Part shown: positions 1 to 7,768 of the stretch, piece by piece
Position numbering within the stretch: position 1 is the stretch's first letter
Layout: every line of letters begins with the position of its first letter
Source of the DNA: Pseudomonadota bacterium
Lineage (GTDB): Bacteria; Pseudomonadota; Alphaproteobacteria; Reyranellales; Reyranellaceae
Direction: 5' to 3'
DNA: 64,000 nt
Assembly (NCBI GenBank): GCA_023416135.1
Contig: JAEZIF010000296.1
Location: forward strand, 13,436 to 77,435
Translations under genes and position numbers: made by a program
Notes under the pieces: generated by a model
What the model was told of the DNA's origin: nothing
Database searches by the model: none
The model's input: the letters and a program-made list of their open reading frames with translations, nothing else

Positions 1-752
1 CCATGGCCGATGTCGAAGATCACGCCGCGTGCGCGGGCCGCCAGGATCTCCTCGCGCACCCTGCCGTCGGGGCGTACCGGCGCGTTGGGGAAGGGGCGGA
101 AGCAGTGTGTGAGGATGTCGCCCGGCCGCAGCCGGTCGACGACCTCGCGGCGCGCCGGCGGCGGGTTGTCGAGATGGGCCATCACCGGCAGGCCGAGCTC
201 CTCGGCGACGTCGAGGGCGATGTCGAGCGGCTTGACGCCTGAATCGCCGCTGGCCGAGCGCCCGACGCGCACCTTGATGCCGAGCACCAGGTCCTTGTGC
301 TCACGCGCCACGCGCACCGCCTCGCGCGCATCGATCAGGCGCATGTCCGAGTTCTCGCCGACCATCACGCTTTTGGAGAACGCGAAGATGCCCGGGAAGG
401 CGATGTTGAGATAGGGCAGGATGCGGACCGGTGAGGGCTCGATCACGTGCCTGCGAAAGCCGTGGAAGTTGCCGGGGCCGGCGCTGCCGGCATCGATGAA
501 GGTCGTGACGCCGCCCGTCCGTGCGACCAGCTCGGCCTCCACGCCGAGCGACGTGCCGCCCCAGTAGACGTGGGTGTGCAGGTCGATGAGGCCGGGCGAG
601 ACGATCTTGCCCGCGACGTTGCGGACGTCCTTGCCCGCGAGGTTGTCGCCGATTGCCGCCACCTTGCCGTTTGCAAAGGCGATGTCGGTCACCTTGTCGA
701 GACCTTGCGAAGGATCGACCACCCGGCCGCCTTTCAACACCAGATCGTTCAT
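1..752 (-). CDS. Amidohydrolase family metal-dependent hydrolase (C-terminus cut by window edge)
   Basis: The leftward reading frame starts at an ATG at 752 and runs off the left edge with no stop, so about 250 residues are visible. It has the opening typical of dihydroorotase/deacetylase-like amidohydrolases: a short beta-sandwich segment, 'GLIDLHTHVYWGG' around residues 54-66 with the HxH metal ligands at about 59 and 61, then further probable metal-site segments 'PVMAHLDNPP' and 'ILTHCFRP'. Family members hydrolyse cyclic amides or deacetylate small amides in the cytoplasm. The substrate cannot be read from the sequence. It lies 39 bases downstream of the YcaQ-like gene on the same strand and may be cotranscribed with it. 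Confidence 0.85.
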   Translation of the reverse strand, partial: MNDLVLKGGRVVDPSQGLDKVTDIAFANGKVAAIGDNLAGKDVRNVAGKIVSPGLIDLHTHVYWGGTSLGVEAELVARTGGVTTFIDAGSAGPGNFHGFRRHVIEPSPVRILPYLNIAFPGIFAFSKSVMVGENSDMRLIDAREAVRVAREHKDLVLGIKVRVGRSASGDSGVKPLDIALDVAEELGLPVMAHLDNPPPARREVVDRLRPGDILTHCFRPFPNAPVRPDGRVREEILAARARGVIFDIGH

Positions 753-791
753 TCCGTTTACCTTGCTTCCTTCACGCTGTTCCCGGACGCT

Positions 792-2009
792 TTATCGCAC
801 CCGGCCCATGGTCTTCGCCAGCGCGCCGGCGCGGGGCAGGGATACGCTTTCGAGACCGAGCCAGTCGGCCATGAGGCGCAGCTCTTGGCGCAGTGGTCCT
901 GCGACTTGGGTGGCGTCCTCGCCCTCTTCGAGATGCGCGGTGTGGACGAGCAGCTTCGAATTGGCGCGGTCGGCCTTGAGATCGACGCGCCCCACCAGCC
1001 GGTCGCCCAGCAGGAACGGCAGCACGTAATAGCCGTGCGTGCGGTTGGCGGCCGGTGTGTAGATCCCAATGCGGTAGAAGAAATTCCAGATGCGATGGGT
1101 GCGTTGGCGCTCCCAGATCAGCGGGTCGAACGGCGCCAGCAGGGCACGCGCCTCGACCTTGCGCGGCTGGCGCGCAGCGGGATGAAGCCAGGCCGGCCGG
1201 CTCCAACCTTCGACCTCGACCGGCAGCAGATCTCCCGCCTCGACCAGCTCGGCAATCCGAGTCTTGGTGTCGGCGACGCCCAGGCGAAAATAGTCGCGCA
1301 GGTCGAATTCGGTAGCGACGCCCAGCGCCTCGGCCGACCGCCGCAGGAGCTCGCGCTGCGCCTCTTCGGCAGACGGCGTGGGCAGCGCCAGCACTGCGGC
1401 CGGCAGCACGCGCTCGGTGAGGTCGTATACACGCTCGAAGGTGCCGCGCCGCGTCGCGGTGGTGACGAGTCCCGCAAAGAACAGCCATTCGACGGCGAGC
1501 TTGCCGTCGTTCCAGCCCCACCACGCGCCGCGCCGTTCGCCGCCGTTGGACAGTTCGGACGCCGCGAGCGGACCGCGGTCGGCGATCTCGCGCAGCACCT
1601 CGTCGATGTACTTCGCCTTCTCATTCCGGAAGAGATGCAGCTTGCCCTTGCCGTCGCCGGCATTCTCGCGGGCCCGCTGCATGCGCCAGCGAAAAAGCGG
1701 ATGAGCCGACAGCGGCAGCAGCGAGGCCTCGTGCGCCCAGAATTCGAACAGCCCGCGCTGGCTCTTGCGACCCCAGGCGATGCGGTCGAGATTGTCGCTG
1801 GCGTAGTTCCCCAGTCGCGAGAACAGGGGCAGATAGTGCGCCCTGGTCAGCACATTCACCGAATCGATCTGGAGGAGACCCAGCCGGTCGACGGCGCGCT
1901 TGACGTGGCCGGCATTCAGCGGCCCGTCGGGGCGCGCATTACCGAAGCCTTGAGCGGCCAAGGCGATGCGCCTCGCACGCGCTGCGGAAAGAGACAGCGG
2001 CCTGCTCAT
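792..2009 (-). CDS. ycaQ: YcaQ/AlkX-type winged-helix DNA glycosylase
   Basis: A 405-residue protein matching the HTH_42 (YcaQ/AlkZ) family over its whole length. These monofunctional glycosylases unhook interstrand crosslinks and remove bulky alkylated bases. The N-terminal segment 'LGLLQIDSVNVL' carries a Q-I-D triplet at residues 47-49. Enzymes of the YcaQ/AlkX branch use a Q-hydrophobic-D catalytic motif, whereas AlkZ uses Q-hydrophobic-Q, so this protein fits the YcaQ branch. Downstream 'THGYYVLPFLLGDRLVGRVD' is another family hallmark. The ATG at 2009 gives the expected full-length N-terminus. The function is established for the family and inferred here. Confidence 0.88.
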   Translation of the reverse strand: MSRPLSLSAARARRIALAAQGFGNARPDGPLNAGHVKRAVDRLGLLQIDSVNVLTRAHYLPLFSRLGNYASDNLDRIAWGRKSQRGLFEFWAHEASLLPLSAHPLFRWRMQRARENAGDGKGKLHLFRNEKAKYIDEVLREIADRGPLAASELSNGGERRGAWWGWNDGKLAVEWLFFAGLVTTATRRGTFERVYDLTERVLPAAVLALPTPSAEEAQRELLRRSAEALGVATEFDLRDYFRLGVADTKTRIAELVEAGDLLPVEVEGWSRPAWLHPAARQPRKVEARALLAPFDPLIWERQRTHRIWNFFYRIGIYTPAANRTHGYYVLPFLLGDRLVGRVDLKADRANSKLLVHTAHLEEGEDATQVAGPLRQELRLMADWLGLESVSLPRAGALAKTMGRVR

Positions 2010-2138
2010 CTAGGCGCTTCGGCGAGACAGAGAAGCTTGCGAGACACGATGCGACAGTAGTCCAAACGGCGAGGTGCCTACCATTGGGATAAGCTTTTGG
2101 GAGTGCGGTCCCCCGGCCCCGCGCTCCGGCAAGGATGA

Positions 2139-2402
2139 CTATCGAGCCTCGATGCGGGCGATCGCCTTCTTCACCGCTTCGGCCTGCCGGTTCGAGATGT
2201 GGCCGTTGGCCTTGAACTCGGCGGTGACCTTGCGCAGGAACGGGCTCTTGTCGGCCAGCGCCTCGGCGCGCGTCATCAGCACTTCGTGGATATGGGCAGG
2301 ACCGCGTTGACGCGCCGCTGCTCGGGCGCGGTAGATGCGGATGGCGACGGCCACCACCATCGCCGCTCCGGCCGCGATCAGGATCTCCGTCCACTGGATC
2401 AT
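2139..2402 (-). CDS. Small single-pass membrane protein, unknown function
   Basis: An 87-residue protein with one hydrophobic segment at about residues 5-24, then a basic, helical and charged cytoplasmic tail ending in a run of Lys/Arg/Glu. Its ATG (2400-2402) overlaps the stop of the truncated amidase in an ATGA arrangement, so it is probably translated by coupling from that gene. I do not recognise a family. The tail pattern 'ADKSPFLRKVTAEFKANG' is amphipathic and coding potential looks good, but there is no catalytic signature. Confidence 0.6.
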   Translation of the reverse strand: MIQWTEILIAAGAAMVVAVAIRIYRARAAARQRGPAHIHEVLMTRAEALADKSPFLRKVTAEFKANGHISNRQAEAVKKAIARIEAR

Positions 2403-3007
2403 CGACTATGCCCTGTGATGCGGCCGATCAGCTTGGGCGCCGCGCTCTGGCACGTCTTCAGCCGGACGACGCCGCAGTGCGACGCCGGCCTGCGACCCGA
2501 ACCGCCGCCGTCGGTGCCGAGCGCGATGGGCGTGAAGCCCGCGGCGAGAGCGGCCGCCGCCCCACCCGAAGAGCCGCCGGGCGTCGGCGCTGGATTCATC
2601 GGATGGCGCGAGGGGCCGTAGACCTTGTTCTCGGTATGGCCCTTGGCCGCCATCTCCGGCGTGTTGGTCATGCCGATGAAGACGCGGCCCGCAGCCTTCA
2701 GCCGCTCTACCGCGACCGCATGGCGCGGGGGCCTGAAATCCTTCCAGAGCAGGGAGCCGTTGGTGACGCCCCGACCCTGCGCCCAGGTCGTGTCCTTGAC
2801 GGTGTAGGGCACCCAGGATCGGCCCATCGAAGCCCTGCTTGCGGCGGGCGTCGACGCCATCGGCCGCGGGTCGACGATCGCGGTGATCGCCCGGTTCTTC
2901 GCCTCGACGCGCGCGATGGCCGCTTCGGCCACCGCCCGGGTGCTCGTTTTGCCGGCGCGGACGGCCGATGCGATGGCTCCTGCGCCCTGGTCCAGCAAAT
3001 CGGTCAT
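2399..3007 (-). pseudogene. Truncated amidase (amidase-signature family), C-terminal half missing
   Basis: About 202 residues corresponding to the N-terminal half of an amidase-signature enzyme, which normally has 450-500 residues. Visible are the Lys of the Ser-cisSer-Lys triad in 'PYTVKDTTWA' and the glycine/serine-rich core 'TPGGSSGGAAAALAAGF' followed by 'ALGTDGGGSG'. The conserved continuation after 'CGVV.LK' is lost: the frame reads about 17 unrelated residues and stops. The rest of the substrate-binding half is absent from the flanks, so this is most likely a decayed gene. The start chosen is the ATG at 3007. The frame continues upstream without a convincing alternative start. Confidence 0.75.
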
Positions 3008-3113
3008 AGCTTTGTCATACCTACTAGGACCGTGCCGTTCCAGACTGCCGGGCAAGCCGTTGCGGACCGCCGTTCCGACGGTCGGATTTGAACGTGAAGG
3101 GAGCGGAGCGAAC

Positions 3114-3602
3114 ATGCCGGCGCCGCGGCTGCTGGAAGGCCTCAGGGTCTTGGTTGTCGAGGACAATCTCCTGTTGGCCGAAGTCACCAGGCTTCTGCTG
3201 GAGGATAGCGGCTGTGTGATCGTCGGCCCGGCCGGCCGACTTCATCGCGGCCTCAAATTGGCACGGGATGAGGTAATCGACGGAGCGATCCTCGACATCA
3301 ACCTTCACGGCGAGATGAGCTTCCCCATCGCCGAGGTGCTGAGCGCGCGGGGAGTGCCGTTCGTCTTCGTTACCGGATACGACGATCGCAATATCGTTCC
3401 GATCGCCTTACGCTCGGCGCGACGCCTCGACAAGCCGGTCACCGATGACCAACTGCTCGAGGCGATGATTGCGACCTTCGCCGAAAAGGGCGCCGTAAAT
3501 GACCCACAGGTGGACATGATACTGTCGGCGGGGAATGCCGCTGGAGAGCGATCTCTACGCGCCGGTGAAGGCGCTGCTCGAGGGACAAGGATACGTCGTT
3601 AA
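3114..3602 (+). CDS. Single-domain response regulator (CheY-like receiver)
   Basis: A 162-residue protein that is essentially one receiver domain: acidic pair 'VVEDN' at about residues 14-18, phosphoacceptor Asp61 in 'GAILDINLHG', the Thr of 'FVTGYDD' and Lys107 in 'RRLDKPVT'. There is no output domain, so it would act by phosphotransfer or protein contact. No cognate histidine kinase lies in the window. The ATG at 3114 was chosen because the receiver fold begins right after it. The last 23 codons overlap the next gene in another frame, so the C-terminal tail is not conserved receiver sequence. Confidence 0.85.
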   Translation: MPAPRLLEGLRVLVVEDNLLLAEVTRLLLEDSGCVIVGPAGRLHRGLKLARDEVIDGAILDINLHGEMSFPIAEVLSARGVPFVFVTGYDDRNIVPIALRSARRLDKPVTDDQLLEAMIATFAEKGAVNDPQVDMILSAGNAAGERSLRAGEGAARGTRIRR

Positions 3603-4191
3603 AGGCGAGGTGCGCGGCTGCGACGTGGTCGGCGTGCGCGACGATGAGCCGCCGGTAATCGTCGAGTTGAAGCGCGTCTTCAGCCTGGGGCTGGTGCTGC
3701 AGGGCATCGACCGCCTGGCGCTCAGCGACCGTGTATATCTCGCGGTCGGCCAGTGGCCCAAGCAGGTGAAGAACGTGAAGAAGCTCTGCCGCCGCCTGGG
3801 TCTCGGGCTGCTGGTCGTGGCGCACGAGCGGGCGGACGTCGTGCTCGATCCGCAGCCCTACAAGCCCCGCCCCAACAAGCGCAAGGCGGGCCGGCTTCTC
3901 GGCGAGCATAGCCGCCGTGTCGGCGATCCCAATCTCGGCGGCAGCGCCATGCGCGCGCCGCTCATGACGGCCTATCGCCAGGAGGCTTTGCGCTGCGCGG
4001 CGTTGCTCGCCGACAACGGGCCGATGGCACCCAAGGCCATGCGTGCGGTCGCCGACGTGCCCAACGTCGCCAAGATCCTGCGGCACGACCACTATGGGTG
4101 GTTCGAGCGGGTCGAGCGCGGCGTCTACGCCCTGACGCCGCGGGGCCGTACCGGACTTGAGGCGTTTGCCGTCAGGACGCCATCGAAGTGA
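3535..4191 (+). CDS. DUF2161 family protein (putative PD-(D/E)XK-like nuclease)
   Basis: A 218-residue protein of the DUF2161/COG5482 type. The N-terminus 'DLYAPVKALLEGQGYVVKGE' followed by 'GCDVVGV' and 'PVIVELKRVF' is the family pattern. The spaced E, D and ExK residues resemble a PD-(D/E)XK nuclease core, although database names call the family a phosphodiesterase. The C-terminal part (about 135-218) looks like a winged-helix module. Its ATG lies 68 bases inside the preceding response regulator gene, and its stop overlaps the GTG of the next gene. The biological role of the family is not established. Confidence 0.75.
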   Translation: MPLESDLYAPVKALLEGQGYVVKGEVRGCDVVGVRDDEPPVIVELKRVFSLGLVLQGIDRLALSDRVYLAVGQWPKQVKNVKKLCRRLGLGLLVVAHERADVVLDPQPYKPRPNKRKAGRLLGEHSRRVGDPNLGGSAMRAPLMTAYRQEALRCAALLADNGPMAPKAMRAVADVPNVAKILRHDHYGWFERVERGVYALTPRGRTGLEAFAVRTPSK

Positions 4192-5120
4192 ACACGCGCA
4201 ATTTGAAGACGTTGGCAAAGCGCGGATGGCATCGCGCATTCGGGCTGTTGCAGCGCGCCGGCGTCAACCTCCTGCCTCAACACTTCTATTCCTGTGTTCC
4301 GGATCTTGGCGATCTCGGCCGGCGCAACGACTGGCGACGGCCGCGCACGATGTTCGGCATCAACCAGCGCGGAATCGACGGACAGCTGGCGCTGCTCGGC
4401 GAATGGATCATGCCGCAACGCGAACACCTGCGATCCCGTTCCATCCACCAGGATGCCCTTGTCGGCGGCGGCGGCGACGGGGGCTACGGGGAGATCGAAG
4501 CCGATGTGCTGTTCGCCTTCGTCGCCACCCGCATGCCGCGGCGCATCATCCAGATCGGCTGCGGCGTCAGCACGGCCGCGATGCTGATGGCGGCGGAAAC
4601 GGCCGGCTATTCGCCGGAGATCATCTGTATCGAGCCCTATCCCAGTGCCTGGCTGCGCGATGCCTCGACCAAAGGGTCGATCCGGCTCGTCGCCCAGCCT
4701 GCCCAGGTCGTCGACTTCGATGTCATCGCCGATCTCGGCGACGGCGACCTTCTGTTCATCGATTCGACGCATGCCGTGAAGCCGGGCAGCGAGGTGAACT
4801 ACCTGATCCACGAGGTGCTGCCCAGACTGCGCGCCGGCGTTTGGGTGCACTTCCACGACATCTACTTTCCGTACGACTACACGCGCGACGTGCTCGACGG
4901 CGACCTGTTCTTTCCGCAGGAGAGCACGCTGCTCCACGCCTTTCTCACGGGCAATACACGCTATCGCATGGAAGTGAGTCTCAGCATGGTCCACTATGCT
5001 GCGGCGCAAGGGTTGCAGAGACTCATTCCAAAATATCGCCCGGGAACCCAGAGCGACGGGTTGCGCGGACCGGGCAATGGGCACTTCCCCAGCTCGGCCT
5101 GGCTGAGCGTCGCCATGTGA
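4188..5120 (+). CDS. Class I SAM-dependent methyltransferase (Methyltransf_24 type)
   Basis: A 310-residue protein with a GTG start overlapping the previous stop (GTGA), which implies translational coupling. The central region has the Rossmann-like motif 'RIIQIGCGVSTAAML' with an acidic residue in 'IICIEPYP' for the SAM ribose, then 'DLLFIDSTHAVKPGSEVN' and 'WVHFHDIYFPYDY'. These acidic and histidine residues are typical of Methyltransf_24 enzymes found in polysaccharide and antibiotic clusters. The acceptor is unknown. Because it lies just left of the polysaccharide operon it could methylate a sugar, but the transglutaminase remnant separates the two. Confidence 0.75.
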   Translation: MNTRNLKTLAKRGWHRAFGLLQRAGVNLLPQHFYSCVPDLGDLGRRNDWRRPRTMFGINQRGIDGQLALLGEWIMPQREHLRSRSIHQDALVGGGGDGGYGEIEADVLFAFVATRMPRRIIQIGCGVSTAAMLMAAETAGYSPEIICIEPYPSAWLRDASTKGSIRLVAQPAQVVDFDVIADLGDGDLLFIDSTHAVKPGSEVNYLIHEVLPRLRAGVWVHFHDIYFPYDYTRDVLDGDLFFPQESTLLHAFLTGNTRYRMEVSLSMVHYAAAQGLQRLIPKYRPGTQSDGLRGPGNGHFPSSAWLSVAM

Positions 5121-5420
5121 CTATGACGACCCATTCGCATGGATGGAGGTTACCTGCCTGGCGCCGGGTGGGCTGAGTTCGACCCGACCAGCGGATTGAT
5201 CGCCACCGAGCGGCTGATCCGAGCGGCCGTGCGGTCGGGACTCGGACCAGGCCATGCCGATCAAAGGCACTTTCACCGGTGCCCCGACGTCGTCGTGAAG
5301 GCGATGGTCGATGTCCAAGCACACGCGCTTGTCGACGATCAGCCGGCACCAGCCTCGGCGGCTGCGCCTGTGGCGCAGAAGGAAACCCAGTGCCCGCGAG
5401 TCCTGTGCCAAGCAAGGGCA
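5121..5420 (+). pseudogene. Frameshifted remnant of a transglutaminase-like protein (C-terminal end)
   Basis: Pieces of the bacterial transglutaminase-like family C-terminus appear in different frames. 'AWMEV' can be read around 5139-5153, then after a shift 'YLPGAGWAEFDPTSGLIA' and 'ERLIRAAVR' (about 5150-5235). After another shift 'DQAMPIKGTFTGAP' (about 5246-5288) leads into a stop, and 'MVDVQAHALV' in yet another frame recalls the usual last strand. At least two frameshifts are needed, so it cannot encode the enzyme. From about 5420 to 5529 the DNA is relatively AT-rich and I see only possible promoter sequence for the operon starting at 5530. Confidence 0.6.
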
Positions 5421-5529
5421 CTTGATCGCACCCCCGGCTTTGATGCGCATTGAACAATAATCTCATGTAAGATGCGATTAATCGGGTGTATTCCGACACC
5501 CAACGAATGGCCATGAAAGACCGACCGCC

Positions 5530-6228
5530 TTGAATGCGATGACCTGGATGCTGCGCGGGCTTCTCGGCGTTGGCGGGGCGGTCCTCGCCTTCGTCGCATG
5601 GCCGGTGGCAAACGGCGCCTGGCAGGCCCAGAAGGCGGATGCCGCGTTCTTTCATTTTCGCACCGGCGAACGGGTGAGTCTCGCCGAGGCCGAGGCTGCC
5701 ATAGCGACACTGGATCGTGCCGTCGCCGCCGATCCGGTCGCCGGTCGGCGACTGGGGCGGGCCGAGATGCTTCTGGCCGCCGCGCTGACGGCAAACCTTG
5801 GGGCGAGCGAGGAGCAGCGCTCGACATGGCTGAAGCAGTCGCAGGCCGATCTCGAATTCGGGCTGGCTAATGCGCCGGCACGCGGCGTTGCGTGGGCCCA
5901 GCTCGCCGCGGCCCGACAGGCGACCGACGGACCGTCGGCCAAGACGGTCGCGGCGCTGATGATGTCGATCGACACGGCGCCGATGATGGAGGTGCTTTGG
6001 CCGAGCCGATTGCGGCTCATCCTCGACAATTGGCAGTTCTTCACGCCGGAGGAGCGCCAGCGCATCGGTGCCCATGTCTTGGCGAACTGGCGTGCAAGCA
6101 GCGACAGGCGCTGGATTGCCGAGGTCATTCGTTCGCCGCTCGACGAACTCTTCGTCCGCTACTTCCTGCGTGACGAGCCGGGTGCCCAACAGGAACTGAC
6201 ACAATGGCTCGCGCGCCCGAAGAAGTAG
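5530..6228 (+). CDS. Membrane-anchored accessory protein of the polysaccharide operon, unknown function
   Basis: A 232-residue protein with one N-terminal hydrophobic segment (about residues 7-27), then an alpha-helical periplasmic-looking domain rich in Ala and Leu, reminiscent of TPR/half-a-TPR helices ('LAEAEAAIATLDRAVAADP'). The given start is TTG at 5530; an in-frame ATG at 5539 is equally possible. Its 3' end overlaps the O-antigen ligase gene by 25 bases, so the two are almost certainly coexpressed. No enzyme motif is visible. I infer a partner role for the adjacent polymerase/ligase. Confidence 0.7.
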   Translation: MNAMTWMLRGLLGVGGAVLAFVAWPVANGAWQAQKADAAFFHFRTGERVSLAEAEAAIATLDRAVAADPVAGRRLGRAEMLLAAALTANLGASEEQRSTWLKQSQADLEFGLANAPARGVAWAQLAAARQATDGPSAKTVAALMMSIDTAPMMEVLWPSRLRLILDNWQFFTPEERQRIGAHVLANWRASSDRRWIAEVIRSPLDELFVRYFLRDEPGAQQELTQWLARPKK

Positions 6229-7706
6229 CCTTCGGCAGCGACGCCGCGGCCCGATACCATCCTCTCGCAGTGGTCCGCAGGTTGGCGGACTGGTTGCTGG
6301 CGGTCACGTTCTTTGCCGTCGTGGCGCTGGCTGCGCTTCCCATGGGCGCCAACCGCGACTGGGCATGGGCGCCGATAGCCGTGATCATCGGCATGTTGGC
6401 GATGGCTGGTGCAGCCGGCATCGGGACGCGTGGCGGTTTCGAGGTGATCGAGCGCGAACGCCTGCCGCTGCTTGCCGTGATTGCCTGCTTCCTGATGTTC
6501 ATGCTCTTCGGCCTGTTCCAGATGGCCGCTTGGGCGCCGTCGTCGGGCAGTGCCTGGTTCTACGAGACGGCGGCGCGACTGCTCGGCGGCGCACATGCCC
6601 CGGTACCGGACCTCGCGATCGATGCCTCGCGGAACACCCTGCTGAAATGCCTGACCTGCGGCGCCATCTTCCTGATGGCGCGCGCAATCTGCCGTGATCG
6701 CCGGCGCGCGCGGCTGCTGCTGTTGATGTTCATCGGGGGCGCCCTGCTGGTGTCGGCCTACGGCCTTCTCATGCAGTTCCAGACCAGTTCCTGCTACGTC
6801 GGCAGCTATCTCAAGAAGGTCGGCTCCTACCAGCTATGGAGCGACCGGTGCGTGATGTCGGGGACGTTCGTCTCCAGCAATTCGTTCGGCTGCTATTGCG
6901 GAATGGCGCTGGTGGCCGCGATGGCAATGGTCTTCGCCGGTCGGCGACGCCGGGGAGACTTGCCCTACGGCTATGACGAGGTCGATGACGAGAGCTTTGT
7001 CGCTTCCCTGACCGGCTTTCGCGTGACGATGCTTGCGGCCTGCCTCCTGCTGCTGGGAGGGCTGCTCTTCTCCGCCTCGCGCGCCGGCCTCGCGGCAACC
7101 CTGGCAAGCGCGAGTTTGCTCGCGGCGCTAATGCTGCGCGGCCGCTGGCACTCGCGGCCGGGCCTGGTGCGCCTGTTCGCCGGAATCGCCCTCGCCGTCG
7201 GTCTCGTCGTCCTGGTGATCGCCGGCAACGCCATCGTCGACAAGGTGGCCCGCGCCTCCGATGGTGGTGACCGCCTCCGCATCTGGCTCGCCGCCCTCCA
7301 GGCGGTCGGGATGTCGCCATGGCTGGGCTGGGGACTCGGCGGCTTCGCCGACATCTATGCGGTGCTGCAGCCCGCGCGTCTCCCGGTGGCCAACGATCTT
7401 GCGCACTCCACGCCTCTGGAAACGATCGTCGAAGTCGGAGTACCGATGGCGCTTGTCGGCTATGCGATCGTCCTGATCCCATGTGGCGTGGCGCTCCACG
7501 GTAGCCTGACCCGGCGGCAGGCCCACCGGTATCTGCCCGGTGCCGCCTTCGCGGTCGCGATGGTTCCGATCCTGCATTCGATGGTCGATTTCAGCCTGCA
7601 AATGCCGGCCATTGCTTACGTTGTCAGTGCGCTCCTCGGCATGGGTTGGACGCAGGCGTTCGGTCGCAGGGAGCGGACACCGCGCGCCTTTACGCCTTGG
7701 GAGTAG
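6204..7706 (+). CDS. O-antigen ligase / Wzy-type polymerase family membrane protein
   Basis: A 500-residue integral membrane protein with about ten hydrophobic segments and the Wzy_C/O-antigen ligase pattern: a long periplasmic loop between later helices (about residues 350-420), with 'DRLRIWLAALQAVGMSPWLG' and, further on, 'LAHSTPLETIVEVG'. In this family the large loop carries Arg and His residues needed for glycan transfer from undecaprenyl diphosphate. It would either ligate glycan to lipid A or polymerise repeat units; sequence alone does not separate the two. It sits between an accessory protein and the initiating sugar transferase, which fits polymerisation. Confidence 0.85.
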   Translation: MARAPEEVAFGSDAAARYHPLAVVRRLADWLLAVTFFAVVALAALPMGANRDWAWAPIAVIIGMLAMAGAAGIGTRGGFEVIERERLPLLAVIACFLMFMLFGLFQMAAWAPSSGSAWFYETAARLLGGAHAPVPDLAIDASRNTLLKCLTCGAIFLMARAICRDRRRARLLLLMFIGGALLVSAYGLLMQFQTSSCYVGSYLKKVGSYQLWSDRCVMSGTFVSSNSFGCYCGMALVAAMAMVFAGRRRRGDLPYGYDEVDDESFVASLTGFRVTMLAACLLLLGGLLFSASRAGLAATLASASLLAALMLRGRWHSRPGLVRLFAGIALAVGLVVLVIAGNAIVDKVARASDGGDRLRIWLAALQAVGMSPWLGWGLGGFADIYAVLQPARLPVANDLAHSTPLETIVEVGVPMALVGYAIVLIPCGVALHGSLTRRQAHRYLPGAAFAVAMVPILHSMVDFSLQMPAIAYVVSALLGMGWTQAFGRRERTPRAFTPWE

Positions 7707-7768
7707 ATCAACTATACACAGCCGAAGTGCAAACAGTGTGCATTGGGGCGCACTGGTTGTAGGGTGCG

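Noticed and set aside
447..2060. A 537-codon rightward open frame
   Set aside because: It lies antisense to the amidohydrolase and YcaQ-like genes, has Gln/Arg/His-rich composition typical of GC-rich antisense frames, and no family resemblance.
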